A DNA stretch of 64,000 nucleotides from Streptomyces cadmiisoli (GCF_003261055.1 NZ_CP030074.1:248001-312000), one strand, 5' to 3'; positions 35,730 to 44,657 are shown, counted from the first letter of the stretch. Notes: generated by a model from the letters alone, not told the origin. Made by a program: numbers and translations.

Positions 35730-37276
35730 CGAAGCACATCAACGGGCACATCGATGCCCACACGGACGGGCCCGGCGACGGACCCACGGACGGACACACG
35801 GCCGGGAACGCCGACGGGAACGCCGACGGCAGCACCGACCCGAACCCGTCCGACGTCGCGGAGGCGGCGGCGGGCGCTGCCGCCGCGGACTCCGACGAGA
35901 ACCGCCGCCAGGTCCTGTACTGGAGGCTGCTGTCGCACCTGTTCGACCACGAGGAGCAGGCCACGCTGGAGACGGCGAGCCTCGCCGTCGTCGAGGACGT
36001 CGGTCTGCCGTCCGCCCTGCTCGACCCGAAGGCCTCCGTCGACTCCGTCGTGCAGCGGCACCCCGACCTGGCCGCCGAGTTCGACGGTCTGATGGCCGTG
36101 GAGCCGGACCCCGACGGCACCCGCGACCGGGCCGCCGAGGTGCGGCGCGCGGCCCTCGCGTCGAAGGTCCTGCTCAATGTCTTCGCCGCCGCCTCCGGCA
36201 CGGTCACCGCCTCGCAGCTGGCCCGCTGGCAGTCGGACGCGGGCTGGCTGGAGCGCGCCCTGGGCTGCCGGCCCGGCGAACTGCGCGGCGGGCGCCGCGC
36301 GGGCGGCGACAGCGGAGCCGGCGGCGCGGGCGTCAGCCCCTTCGGCACCGGCGGCGGCACCACCCCCGATCTCAGCCGGCTCATTCCCGAGATCGGCCCG
36401 GAACTCGGCTCCATCGAGGCCGACCTCGTCAAGCGGATGCAACTGCGCGAGGTCCTCGCCGACCCGAAGCTCGCCGCGCAGCTCACCCCGAGCATGTCGC
36501 TGATCGAGCAGCTGCTGCGCGACAAGGACAACCTCTCGGGCGTCGCCCTGGCCAACGCGAAGTCACTGATCCGGCGCTTCGTCGACGAGGTGGCCGAAGT
36601 GCTGCGCACCCAGGTGGAGAAGGCGACGGTCGGTGCGATCGACCGTTCGATCCCGCCCAAGCGCGTCTTCCGCAACCTCGACCTCGACCGCACGATCTGG
36701 AAGAACCTCACCAACTGGGACCCCGAGGAGGAGCGGCTCTACGTCGACCGCCTCTACTACCGGCACACCGCCCGCAAGACGACACCGCAGCGGCTGATCG
36801 TCGTGGTGGACCAGTCGGGCTCGATGGTCGACTCGATGGTCAACTGCACCATCCTCGCCTCCATCTTCGCCGGGCTGCCCAAAGTGGACGTCCACCTCAT
36901 CGCGTACGACACGCAGGCGCTCGACCTCACACCCTGGGTGCACGACCCCTTCGAGACGCTGCTGCGCACCAACCTCGGCGGCGGCACGGACGGCACGGTC
37001 GCCATGACGCTGGCCCAGCCGAAGATCGCCGAACCGCGCAACACCGTCGTGGTGTGGATCTCCGACTTCTACGAATGGCGCAGCGAGCCGCTGTTCGAGT
37101 CCATGGCGGCCATCCACCGCTCCGGAGCGAAGTTCATCCCGGTCGGATCCGTGACCAGCGCCGGCCGCGCGAGCGTCAACCCCTGGTTCCGTGACCGCTT
37201 CAAGGACCTCGGGACGCCGGTGCTCTCCGGCCACATCCGCAAGCTCGTCCACGAGCTCAAGGCGTTCCTCACCTGA
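35726..37276 (+). CDS. VWA-domain protein, MoxR partner
   Basis: A 516-residue protein. The N-terminus (about 1-45) is a Gly/Asp/His/Thr-rich low-complexity stretch (HIDAHTDGPGDGPTDGHTAG). The middle is helical (NRRQVLYWRLLSHLFDHEEQ). The C-terminal von Willebrand A domain has an intact MIDAS: VVVDQSGSMVDSM, Thr in LGGGTDGTVA and Asp in VVVWISDFYEW. Paired VWA/MoxR proteins usually act as a metal-dependent substrate-binding subunit with its AAA+ motor, inserting cofactors or remodelling complexes. The ATG overlaps the previous stop. The moxR gene follows after 66 nt. Confidence 0.88.
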   Translation: MTKHINGHIDAHTDGPGDGPTDGHTAGNADGNADGSTDPNPSDVAEAAAGAAAADSDENRRQVLYWRLLSHLFDHEEQATLETASLAVVEDVGLPSALLDPKASVDSVVQRHPDLAAEFDGLMAVEPDPDGTRDRAAEVRRAALASKVLLNVFAAASGTVTASQLARWQSDAGWLERALGCRPGELRGGRRAGGDSGAGGAGVSPFGTGGGTTPDLSRLIPEIGPELGSIEADLVKRMQLREVLADPKLAAQLTPSMSLIEQLLRDKDNLSGVALANAKSLIRRFVDEVAEVLRTQVEKATVGAIDRSIPPKRVFRNLDLDRTIWKNLTNWDPEEERLYVDRLYYRHTARKTTPQRLIVVVDQSGSMVDSMVNCTILASIFAGLPKVDVHLIAYDTQALDLTPWVHDPFETLLRTNLGGGTDGTVAMTLAQPKIAEPRNTVVVWISDFYEWRSEPLFESMAAIHRSGAKFIPVGSVTSAGRASVNPWFRDRFKDLGTPVLSGHIRKLVHELKAFLT

Positions 37277-37342
37277 TTCGGCCCACGCCCAGGACGCCGC
37301 TTCTTGCTTCGCACCTTCACCTGACCACTGAAAGGCTTTGAC

Positions 37343-38455
37343 ATGTCCGAACTGCTGCGCGCCCCCGCCGAGATCAAGTACGCCGAGGAGCTGGACTGGC
37401 TGGAGTCGGTCGACGACGGTCCCAAGCCGTTCTCGTGGCGGCTGTCGCCGAAGATGGTCCGGCTGTTCGTCCTCGGGTCGGAGCGCGCCGACGGCCTCGA
37501 CCGGGAGATCTCCCAGAAGTGGTTCGGCGACCGCAGCTTCGTGGAGCGTGCCATCGTCACCCTCGCCTCCGACCGGGGCCTGCTCCTGATCGGCGACCCC
37601 GGCACCGGCAAGAGCTGGCTGGCCGAGCTGCTGTCCGCGGCGATCTGCCGCAACTCCACGCTCGTCGTGCAGGGCACGGCCGGCACCACCGAGGACCACA
37701 TCAAGTACTCCTGGAACGTCTCCATGGTGATCGCCAAGGGACAGTCCCGCGAGTCGATGATCCCCTCACCGATCATGAACGCGATGGAGACCGGCGCGAT
37801 CGGCCGTTTCGAGGAACTGACCCGTTCCACCAGCGACGTCCAGGACGCGCTGATCTCGATCCTGTCGGAGAAGTACATCTCCGTCCCCGAGCTGGACAGC
37901 GACAACATCGTCTTCGCCAAGCCCGGCTTCTCCGTCATCGCCACCGCCAACAGCCGCGACCGCGGGGTCAACGACCTGTCCTCCGCGCTCAAGCGCCGCT
38001 TCAACTTCGTCCGCATCCCGGTGGTGACCAACAAGAAGAGCGAGGCGGAGATCGTCCGCTTCCGCACCGAGGAGCTGCTGCGCCGCCACCAGATCGAACT
38101 GGAGGTGCCGCCGACCCTGCTGGACGTGCTGCTGCAGAGCTTCGCCGACCTGCGCGCCTCCGCCGCCGCGGCGGGCAGCGACGACGAGAAACTGGAGTCG
38201 GCGCTGTCCACGGCCGAGCAGATCGGCGTCCTGGAGGACGCGATCCTGCACAGCAACTTCTTCGGCGAGCGCGCCCTGACCGCCCGCACCCTGGCCTCCT
38301 CGCTGGTCGGCTCGCTGGCCCGGCGCGAGCCCGAGGACCTCGCCATCTTCAACAAGTACCTGCACGGTGTGGTCGAGCCGCGCAGCAAGGAGGAGGGCGG
38401 CTCCTGGCCGGAGTTCCTCGACGGCGGCCGCGACGCGATCGCGACCCTGTCGTGA
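37343..38455 (+). CDS. MoxR-family AAA+ ATPase
   Basis: A 370-residue AAA+ protein. It shows Walker A LIGDPGTGKSWLAELL (about residues 80-95), a Walker B region GAIGRFEELTRSTSDVQDAL, sensor 1 FSVIATANSRDRGVNDL, arginine-finger region LKRRFNFVRIPVV and a C-terminal lid domain. Its Walker B reads RFEEL rather than the canonical hhhhDE, with Glu retained. MoxR ATPases drive conformational change in partner proteins, typically through a VWA subunit, which is encoded just upstream. GAAAGG precedes the ATG. Its TGA overlaps the GTG of the DUF5682 gene exactly where the 15-bp repeat array begins. Confidence 0.92.
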   Translation: MSELLRAPAEIKYAEELDWLESVDDGPKPFSWRLSPKMVRLFVLGSERADGLDREISQKWFGDRSFVERAIVTLASDRGLLLIGDPGTGKSWLAELLSAAICRNSTLVVQGTAGTTEDHIKYSWNVSMVIAKGQSRESMIPSPIMNAMETGAIGRFEELTRSTSDVQDALISILSEKYISVPELDSDNIVFAKPGFSVIATANSRDRGVNDLSSALKRRFNFVRIPVVTNKKSEAEIVRFRTEELLRRHQIELEVPPTLLDVLLQSFADLRASAAAAGSDDEKLESALSTAEQIGVLEDAILHSNFFGERALTARTLASSLVGSLARREPEDLAIFNKYLHGVVEPRSKEEGGSWPEFLDGGRDAIATLS

Positions 38456-38616
38456 GCGGGCCAGACGTGAGTGGGCCAGACGTGAGCGGGCCAGACGTGA
38501 GTGGGCCAGACGTGAGCGGGCCAGACGTGAGTGGGCCAGACGTGAGCGGGCCAGACGTGAGTGGGCCAGACGTGAGCGGCCCTGTCATGAGTGGGCCTGT
38601 CGCGAGCGGCCCGCAG
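38452..38616 (+). repeat. In-frame 15-bp tandem repeat (11 units)
   Basis: Units of 15 bp begin at 38452 and every 15 bases to 38602. The first eight alternate GTGAGCGGGCCAGAC and GTGAGTGGGCCAGAC, so a 30-bp unit is repeated four times without a mismatch (38452-38571). The last three units are degenerate. Length change in 15-bp steps keeps the frame, and each of the first nine units carries an in-frame GTG. Confidence 0.97.
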
Positions 38617-41271
38617 GAGGGCACGTTCACCGCGCTGCGCGGCCAGCTCCAGCAGGCCGCAGCGGAGTTCGCCGGCGGGCCCGACGCGCTGGAGGGCATC
38701 CTCCTCGGCATCGTCGACGACGTCGACCGCGCCGTACGCGAGCCGCTGGAGATCTTCCCGGTCTGCCACCACTCCCCGGCGTCCGCGCTCGCCATGGCGC
38801 GGCGCCTGCGGGAGAAGCAGCCGAAGGTCGTGTACCTGGAGCTGTGCGAGGACATGGCACCGCTGCTGACCGAGCTGCGCAACTGCCGGCTCCCGGTGGC
38901 CGTCCAGGCGTTCGCGAGCGAGGTCGACGGCTTCCCCGCCGAATGGTCCCCGCTGTCGGTGGTCGCCCCGATCACCGAGGCCTCGGCGGAGTACCAGGCG
39001 ATCGCCTACGCCCTGGACACCCCCGGCGTCGAGCTGGTGCTCGTCGACCGTTCCTCCGACCACGTCTTCCAGTGGGACGCGCGGGCACGGCAGTCCGCCG
39101 AGCCGGCCGATCCGGACGCGCAGCCCGCCGAGGAGGACGCCGCGCTGCACGGCGACGCCCTCGGCGTGGAGATCGGCGACCTGCGTCCGCGCTTCGCCGC
39201 ACTGGAGGAGCACCTGCTGCGCCACGGGCGGGTGCGGCACTGGTCGGAGTGGTGGCACCAGTACGTCGAGCTGCCGCTCGGCGACAGCGACCACGACACC
39301 TACCGCCAGGTCATGCTGCTGATCGGCAGCCTCTTCCGGCGCCTCGCCCCCGGCGACACCGACCGCGTCCGGGTCGACGAGGACCGCGAGCGCCACATGT
39401 GGACCCGGATGCGCGAACACCTCGCGGCCACCGGCACCGACCCCGCCGACTGTCTGTATGTGTGCGGCGCCTTCCACGCGGCCAGCCGGGTCGCGGAGTT
39501 CGGCGTCCACGGCACCGACACCTTCGAGATCGGCCCGCAGAGCGCCACCAAGTGGCAGCACGGACTGATCCCCTCCAGCCACGCGGCGATCGAGGCCCAG
39601 TTCGGCCTGGCGGGCGGCTCGGTGTCCATCGCCGCCACCCAGTGGACGAAGAACCTCAAACGCACGGGCGTACGGCCCTACCGGCTGGACGGGCAGGCCG
39701 GCACGAAGCGGTCGAAGGCCAAGAAGACCGCCGCGCCACCGGTTCCCGCACCCGCGGTCACCCCCGCGGACCGGCTCACCGGATTCCTCCAGCGCCCGCC
39801 CGTCCTCGACCACCTGGACGAGGCCGAACTGCTCGGCTGGTCCGTGGAGATCGTGCGCGCCGCCCGCCGCAACGGCTATCTCGCCTCCACCGCCGACGCC
39901 ATCGCGGTCTTCGAGACGTCGATCCTGCTCGCCGGGATGCGAGACCGCGCCAGGCCCACGCCGTACGACTTCCAGGACGCCGCGGTCACCTGCATCGAGA
40001 AGGACGTCGTCCCGGGCCGGCGCGACGTGCGCCGCCTCGTCGAGATCATGATGGGCGGCGACCGCGTCGGCCAGGTCGGCTACGAATCCCTCCCGCCGCT
40101 CGCCCGCGACGTGCACGACCGGCTGGCTCCGCTGAACCTCAAGCTCCAGCAGCGCGGGGTGCAGCGGGCGCTGCTGGACATCGCCGGCCGGCCGGAGCTC
40201 CAGGCCTGCTCCGACGTCCTGTGGATGCTGCGCCACCTCATGCCGCAGGGCGCAGTACGGCCGATCATGGGCGAGCGCAAGCTCGGCGAACGGTCGATCC
40301 AGGAGTCCTGGGACCTGGCGCTGGGCACCCACCAGCGCGCGCTCATCGAGCTGGGCTACGAGGGCGTCAGCATCGAACAGGTCCTGGAGCAGCGCCTGCG
40401 CCGCGCCGCGTACGGTCCACAGGCGACCGCCGCCAAGGTGCTCGGGGCCGTCGAGGACGCCACGCTGTACCTGGGCAGCCGCCGCCTCGCCGACGAACTC
40501 GGCACCCACGCCCTGGCCGTGCTGACCACGGAACGCGGCGTCGACGGCGCCCCGGAGGTCCTGCAACGGGTCCGCCGCCTGCTGGCGTACTACCGGACCA
40601 CCGAACCGGTGCTGCCGCCCTGGATCGAGTCCTTCGTCAAGGCCGGATACGCGCACTACTGCACCCTGCTGCCGACCGCGTTCACCGACGACGACGCGAG
40701 CGTGCGGCAGGTCGCGGCGATGCTGGGCTTCCTGTTCAGCATGGAGGGCCTGGCCCTGTCCCTGGGCTGCGACCGCACCCAGCTGGAGCTGGCGGTCGCC
40801 CAGTCGCACCCCGAGGACCCGTCGAAGGTCGCGCTGCTGTGGGCGGCCCGGACCCACCTGGGCACCCTGTCCCGCGCGGACCTTCGCGAGCGCTGCGACG
40901 AACTGCTCGGCAACCCCTTGGTCCTGCCGTCCTATCCGCGCTACCTCAGCGGCTTCCTGCACGCCCTGGTACCGCTGCCGGGTCTCACGGACTTCGTCGT
41001 GGAGGCGGTGTCGAACGCGTTCGCGCGGCTGCCGGACCCGGTGCTGCTGCCCTGGCTGCCGACGCTGATCACCACGCTGCGCGGCAGCGGCGCCGAGCTG
41101 GCCCCGCTGCTGATCCGGGAGGCCGGACGGATCTTCCCCGGCAAGCTCGCCGCGCTCGACGAGTGGGTGCCGCCGTGGCGCATGCAACAGGGCCCGGACT
41201 CCGGATTCGTGGCCCCGGCCGCGGACGGACCCCGGGGCGCCGCACTGCTCGCCGCCCACCCCGCGGCATGA
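38452..41271 (+). CDS. DUF5682 family protein with N-terminal VSGPD repeats
   Basis: A 939-residue protein. The first 55 residues are eleven pentapeptides: eight VSGPD, then VSGPV, MSGPV and ASGPQ. After a short helix comes the family core, starting FPVCHHSPASALAMARRLRE (about residue 102) and VYLELCEDMAPLLTELRN. This resembles the His-rich start of TraB/EreA/ChaN-like putative hydrolases. YVCGAFHAASRVAEF follows near 340, then a long helical C-terminal half. The GTG at 38452 overlaps the moxR stop (GTGA) and lies in the repeat, so several repeat GTGs could also initiate. It is the last and largest gene of the operon and probably the effector or client of MoxR/VWA. Enzyme activity is inferred, not shown. 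Confidence 0.88.
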   Translation: MSGPDVSGPDVSGPDVSGPDVSGPDVSGPDVSGPDVSGPDVSGPVMSGPVASGPQEGTFTALRGQLQQAAAEFAGGPDALEGILLGIVDDVDRAVREPLEIFPVCHHSPASALAMARRLREKQPKVVYLELCEDMAPLLTELRNCRLPVAVQAFASEVDGFPAEWSPLSVVAPITEASAEYQAIAYALDTPGVELVLVDRSSDHVFQWDARARQSAEPADPDAQPAEEDAALHGDALGVEIGDLRPRFAALEEHLLRHGRVRHWSEWWHQYVELPLGDSDHDTYRQVMLLIGSLFRRLAPGDTDRVRVDEDRERHMWTRMREHLAATGTDPADCLYVCGAFHAASRVAEFGVHGTDTFEIGPQSATKWQHGLIPSSHAAIEAQFGLAGGSVSIAATQWTKNLKRTGVRPYRLDGQAGTKRSKAKKTAAPPVPAPAVTPADRLTGFLQRPPVLDHLDEAELLGWSVEIVRAARRNGYLASTADAIAVFETSILLAGMRDRARPTPYDFQDAAVTCIEKDVVPGRRDVRRLVEIMMGGDRVGQVGYESLPPLARDVHDRLAPLNLKLQQRGVQRALLDIAGRPELQACSDVLWMLRHLMPQGAVRPIMGERKLGERSIQESWDLALGTHQRALIELGYEGVSIEQVLEQRLRRAAYGPQATAAKVLGAVEDATLYLGSRRLADELGTHALAVLTTERGVDGAPEVLQRVRRLLAYYRTTEPVLPPWIESFVKAGYAHYCTLLPTAFTDDDASVRQVAAMLGFLFSMEGLALSLGCDRTQLELAVAQSHPEDPSKVALLWAARTHLGTLSRADLRERCDELLGNPLVLPSYPRYLSGFLHALVPLPGLTDFVVEAVSNAFARLPDPVLLPWLPTLITTLRGSGAELAPLLIREAGRIFPGKLAALDEWVPPWRMQQGPDSGFVAPAADGPRGAALLAAHPAA

Positions 41272-41275
41272 CGCG

Positions 41276-41401
41276 GTGGCGACGCTGCTGGGCTGCGACG
41301 GCACGTGGGACACCGCGGCACCCGGCCCGCGCGGCGCAGCCCTGCTCGACCGCCACCCGGACACGGCACAGGCACTGGAGGCGCTGCTGACCGGTCCGTG
41401 A
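41276..41401 (+). other. Displaced coding tail after the DUF5682 gene
   Basis: In another frame just after the DUF5682 stop, VATLLGCDGTWDTAAPGPRG then AALLDRHPDTAQALEALL and a stop reads like real protein. It repeats the motif that ends DUF5682 (DGPRGAALLAAHP). Either the DUF5682 gene lost its last ~40 residues through a frameshift at about 41268-41276, or a short duplication decayed here. Confidence 0.35.
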
Positions 41402-41600
41402 ACCGACGGAACGGGGGACGGCGGCGGAAGAACGGCTGAAGGTCCGGACCGCCGCCGTGAGCGGGCCTGCCGCACAGCGCGGCGGGCCCGTCCTCGTACG
41501 ATCCACCACCGGGCACCGCCCCGGAACCACCCGTGGCCTACGATGCACAAGTCCGGCCGCGACGCGGCACCTTGAGCCGACGGAGCGGGAGGAAGCGAGC

Positions 41601-42176
41601 GTGCCCGAGCGGAACATGGAGTTCGGCAAGTACGGTGCCCGCGGCGTCCGAGGCCATCAGGCCGTCGCCCACCGGCTCGACACACTCGCCGGATTCGTCT
41701 CCACCCCGGTCACCGTCCGGCGCGGTCTGCTCGCCAGGCTGCACTACCTCACCCGCTCCGACCGTGCGCGTGCCGCCGCCCGCGAGGCGGGCCTCACGGT
41801 CACCGACCGCACCCTCAGGGCGTGGCTGGACGGCAGCCGCAACCCTTCCAGGCAGAACCTCGAACGTATCGAGACCGCCTACCGCGCGGTGCGCCGCCGC
41901 AACGTCGCCCGCCATCTCCTGGCGCGGCTGAACCGCCAGGGCCGCGGCACCCGGGTGGAGTTCCACCCCCTGGACCAGTCGCAGGTGGGCGGTCCGCGCC
42001 GGCGCGCGGTCACCTACCGGACCCTCAACGTCCGGCGGTGGGACCGCGTCGTGGCGGCCTGGGCGGCTGCCGACGACGGGGCACTCGACGAGGCGTGGAT
42101 CAACGACGCGACCGTGGACCTCGGTTCGCAGTGGGGCCAGTACGAGTACATCACCGCCATCGGCTTCGCGGCGTAG
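41601..42176 (+). CDS. HTH-type protein of unknown role
   Basis: A 191-residue basic protein. KYGARGVRGHQAVAHRLDTL is followed by a helical region with a helix-turn-helix look (AAREAGLTVTDRTLRAWLDG, NPSRQNLERIETAYRAVRRR). It then has NVARHLLARLNRQGRGTRVE, FHPLDQSQV and a C-terminal segment RRWDRVVAAWAAADDGALDE ending GQYEYITAIGFAA. The pattern resembles XRE-like proteins seen on actinobacterial plasmids and integrated elements, but I cannot name the family. GTG 41601 has GGAGG 8-9 nt upstream; ATG 41616 is an alternative. It stands between the DUF5682 operon and a stretch of gene debris. Confidence 0.68.
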   Translation: MPERNMEFGKYGARGVRGHQAVAHRLDTLAGFVSTPVTVRRGLLARLHYLTRSDRARAAAREAGLTVTDRTLRAWLDGSRNPSRQNLERIETAYRAVRRRNVARHLLARLNRQGRGTRVEFHPLDQSQVGGPRRRAVTYRTLNVRRWDRVVAAWAAADDGALDEAWINDATVDLGSQWGQYEYITAIGFAA

Positions 42177-42179
42177 CTA

Positions 42180-42466
42180 CGACCGCAAGCCGTGGGACGG
42201 CGAGGTGCGGCGGCGGTGTGGAACTCCGACCGGGTCGCCTCCGATCGTTCCGTCGACGTTGTGGACGACGGCCCGGCACTGAGACCGCGCACCAGTATTA
42301 CTGCCAGGTGCGGGTGTGGGACGACACCGCCCGCGCCTCCGCGTGGAGTCCCGGTGCGCTGGTGGGAGACGACGCTGCCCGAGGACGGCTGGCAGGGGCA
42401 CTGGATCGACGCTCTCGGCGCTCTGCGGCCGGCCAATACGAGGTTGGTTCGGACGGTGGGCCAGGC
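42180..42466 (+). pseudogene. Alpha-L-rhamnosidase (GH78) fragment, frameshifted
   Basis: Three frames together give the N-terminal domain of a bacterial alpha-L-rhamnosidase: VWNSDRVASDRSVDVVDDGP then ALRPRT, next YYCQVRVWDDTARASAWSPG, and finally WWETTLPEDGWQGHWIDAL. In the family these blocks are contiguous and precede an ARWI/HWIG segment. At least two frameshifts are needed, and the catalytic barrel is missing. It is a relic bounded by the HTH gene and the next partial gene. Confidence 0.62.
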
Positions 42467-42475
42467 GTACGAGCG

Positions 42476-42976
42476 GTGACCGACATCGTGCTCCTCAACG
42501 CCCGAGCGGATGCGACGACCGAGACGATCGCGAAGGACGCGAGTGTGGTTGCCGCCTCCGGCAAGGTCGTCGTCTGGCGCGGCGACGCCTGTCGCAAGGG
42601 CAGTTGCACACATGTCTACGACGTGGAGAAGCGCAAGAGCACCCGCACGCCCTCCTGCGAGGGCGGCGATCCCGTGGGCGTGGGCTCACTCGATCCCAGC
42701 GGACGCTGGTATGCCGGCGATCTGCGCACCGGCGGTCTGGCGATCCTCGACCTGGACCAAGGCACCTGCCGTGTGGTCGAGAACGTGTCCGCGCCTGACT
42801 CCGGCGACCTGGAGCAGACGTTCGCCGCCGCCTGGTCGGGGCCGAGCCTGATGTTGCTCGACCAGCGGTCCGGAACGCTCACCGTTGTGAACGCGGCCGA
42901 CGGCAAGCTCGAGGAGCGCGCCGAACCGCTCCCGGTCGTCAACCAGGCCCAGATCTGGGGCACCGCCACGAACTGA
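42476..42976 (+). CDS. Partial or orphan beta-propeller-like protein
   Basis: A 166-codon frame from a GTG (TDIVLLNARADATTETIAKD) to a TGA. It has short repeated strands (VVAASGKVVVWRGDACRKGS, GVGSLDPSGRWYAGDLRTGG, AAWSGPSLMLLDQRSGTLTV) like blades of a beta-propeller, and three Cys. There is no signal peptide although the pattern suggests an exported protein. The sequence immediately upstream is GH78 debris. It may therefore be the 3' remnant of a longer gene, or a real small gene. No Shine-Dalgarno of note. Confidence 0.45.
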   Translation: MTDIVLLNARADATTETIAKDASVVAASGKVVVWRGDACRKGSCTHVYDVEKRKSTRTPSCEGGDPVGVGSLDPSGRWYAGDLRTGGLAILDLDQGTCRVVENVSAPDSGDLEQTFAAAWSGPSLMLLDQRSGTLTVVNAADGKLEERAEPLPVVNQAQIWGTATN

Positions 42977-43001
42977 GGGACCTGCCCTCATGAAGGCGGG
43001 G

Positions 43002-44606
43002 TCACCCCGCCGCCAGCAGTACCCCAGGGTTGAGGATGCCCGCCGGGTCGAGAGCGGTCTTCGCGGCGGTGAGGGCGGTGGCGAAGGGGGCGGGGCGCTG
43101 GCGGTCGTACCAGGGGCGGTGGTCGCGGCCGACCGCGTGGTGGTGGGTGATGGTGCCGCCGTGCGTCGCGATCGCCTCGGACACCGCGGCCTTGATGTCG
43201 TCCCACTGGGCGACGGTGCTGCCCCAGCGGCCGGGGGCGTAGATGCCGTAGTACGGCGCGGGGCCGTCCGGGTAGACATGGGTGAAGCGGCAGGTGACCA
43301 CGCCCGTGCCGGTGACCTTGTGCATGGCCTGCCGGGCGGCTTCGGTGACGGCGTGGTGGAGTTCGTCGAACCTGTCCCACGTGCAGGCCGTCTCGAACGT
43401 CTCCGCGATCATCGCGTGCCGGGCGAGCGCGTCGCGTTGGTACGGCATGCGCAGGAACGACGCGCGCCAGGTGTCGCCGACGGCGTCCCCGCCGGCCGTG
43501 CCGCCCGTGCCGTCGTCGCCGTTCCCGCCGCGCTCGGCGGACGGCACGCCGCCGTGGTCGCGGCACAGCTCCAGCGCCCGCTCCAGCCGGTCGCGCACCG
43601 GATGGTCCGCGGACTCGAAGCCCAGGACGAGGACACCTCCGGGCGCGTTCACACCCGCGTGGATCAGCGCCTCGGCCGCGTCGAGCAGACGGCAGTTGGC
43701 GGGGTTCAGCCCGCTCTGCGCGACGGCCCGGGTCGCCGCCACCGCCGCGGCGTGGTCGGCGAAACGCACCGACGTCCTGGCGCGCCATCGCGGGCGCCGC
43801 TGAAGACGCATCCACGCCTCGGTGATGACGCCCAGCGTTCCCTCGCTGCCGAGGAGGAGGCGGTCCGGTGACGGCCCGGCGCCGGAGCCCGGCAGCCGCC
43901 GCGATTCGCTGACGCCGATCGGTGTGACCGCACGTATCGACTGGACCAGGTCGTCGATGTGCGTGTACAGCGTCGCGTAGTGGCCGCCGGCCCGGGTCGC
44001 GAGCCAGCCGCCCAGCGTCGAGAACTCGAACGACTGCGGGAAGTGCCGCAGCGTCAGATCGTGCGGCGCCAGCTGTTCCTCCAGGTGCGGGCCGAACACC
44101 CCGGCCTGGACGCGCGCCGCACGGCTGGTGACGTCGACCTCCAGGACCCGGTTCAGGCGTCCGAGGTCGACGGTGACCACGGGCCGGTCGTCGGAGCACC
44201 GCGGCTCGACACCGCCGACCACCGAGCTGCCGCCGCCGAACGCGATCACCGCGATGCCCTCACGTGTGCACCAGTCGAGCAGGTCGACCACGTCGCGCTC
44301 GTCGCGGGGGCGTGCCACGAGGTCGGGCACATGGCGCAGATCGCCGTGCAGGTTCCGCACCACGTCCCGGAACGCCTTGCCGTGCGCGTGCGCGGCCCGG
44401 TCGCCAGGGTCGGCGGAGCACAGTGCGGCGAGTGACGCCGGAGCGCTCACCCGGGGCTCCGGCAGCCCCAGCGCGGCGACGTCCGGTGGCTCGTGGCCCG
44501 CCAGCTCGCCGGGCACCAGGGCTCGCACCCGGTCCAGCAGCGTGTCCAGCTCCGCACCCCGGATCTCGTCCTCGACGTTTCCCCAGCCCCACCACGACCG
44601 CGTCAT
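43002..44606 (-). CDS. FAD-binding oxidase, alkyl-DHAP synthase-like
   Basis: A 534-residue VAO/PCMH-type flavoenzyme. The N-terminal part has WWGWGNVEDEIRGAELD and PDLVARPRDERDVVDLLDWC. The FAD loop is IAVIAFGGGSSVVGGVEPRC, with FPQSFEFSTLGGWLATRAGG and LLLGSEGTLGVITEAWMRL. The C-terminus has CRFTHVYPDGPAPYYGIYAP and the His-rich active-site segment GGTITHHHAVGRDHRPWYD. This set matches alkyldihydroxyacetonephosphate synthases; bacterial members may act in ether lipid synthesis or oxidise hydroxyacids, so the reaction is uncertain. The ATG at 44604-44606 has AGGAG about 5 nt upstream. Divergent from a TetR gene, its likely regulator. Confidence 0.88.
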   Translation of the reverse strand: MTRSWWGWGNVEDEIRGAELDTLLDRVRALVPGELAGHEPPDVAALGLPEPRVSAPASLAALCSADPGDRAAHAHGKAFRDVVRNLHGDLRHVPDLVARPRDERDVVDLLDWCTREGIAVIAFGGGSSVVGGVEPRCSDDRPVVTVDLGRLNRVLEVDVTSRAARVQAGVFGPHLEEQLAPHDLTLRHFPQSFEFSTLGGWLATRAGGHYATLYTHIDDLVQSIRAVTPIGVSESRRLPGSGAGPSPDRLLLGSEGTLGVITEAWMRLQRRPRWRARTSVRFADHAAAVAATRAVAQSGLNPANCRLLDAAEALIHAGVNAPGGVLVLGFESADHPVRDRLERALELCRDHGGVPSAERGGNGDDGTGGTAGGDAVGDTWRASFLRMPYQRDALARHAMIAETFETACTWDRFDELHHAVTEAARQAMHKVTGTGVVTCRFTHVYPDGPAPYYGIYAPGRWGSTVAQWDDIKAAVSEAIATHGGTITHHHAVGRDHRPWYDRQRPAPFATALTAAKTALDPAGILNPGVLLAAG

Positions 44607-44644
44607 CACCGCTCCTCATCGAATCGGCCCATGAATTGACCCGT

Positions 44645-44657
44645 GGGTAAATTACCC
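44645..44657. promoter_or_regulatory. Palindromic operator between flavoenzyme and TetR genes
   Basis: GGGTAAATTACCC is a perfect 6-bp palindrome around one A in the 83-bp divergent promoter region, next to a TTGACC that could be a -35 box. It is the natural candidate for binding by the TetR protein encoded at 44690. Confidence 0.5.

Noticed and set aside
38452..38616. CRISPR-like appearance of a direct-repeat array
   Set aside because: The units are contiguous without spacers, in frame, and encode a pentapeptide repeat.
37069..41685. A 1538-codon open frame on the - strand antisense to the MoxR/DUF5682 genes
   Set aside because: It is the GC-driven shadow of well-supported + strand genes; its sequence is low-quality and shows no domain.
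42014..42613. Leftward 199-codon frame over the GH78 remnant
   Set aside because: Rhamnosidase blocks are readable on the opposite strand, so this is a shadow.
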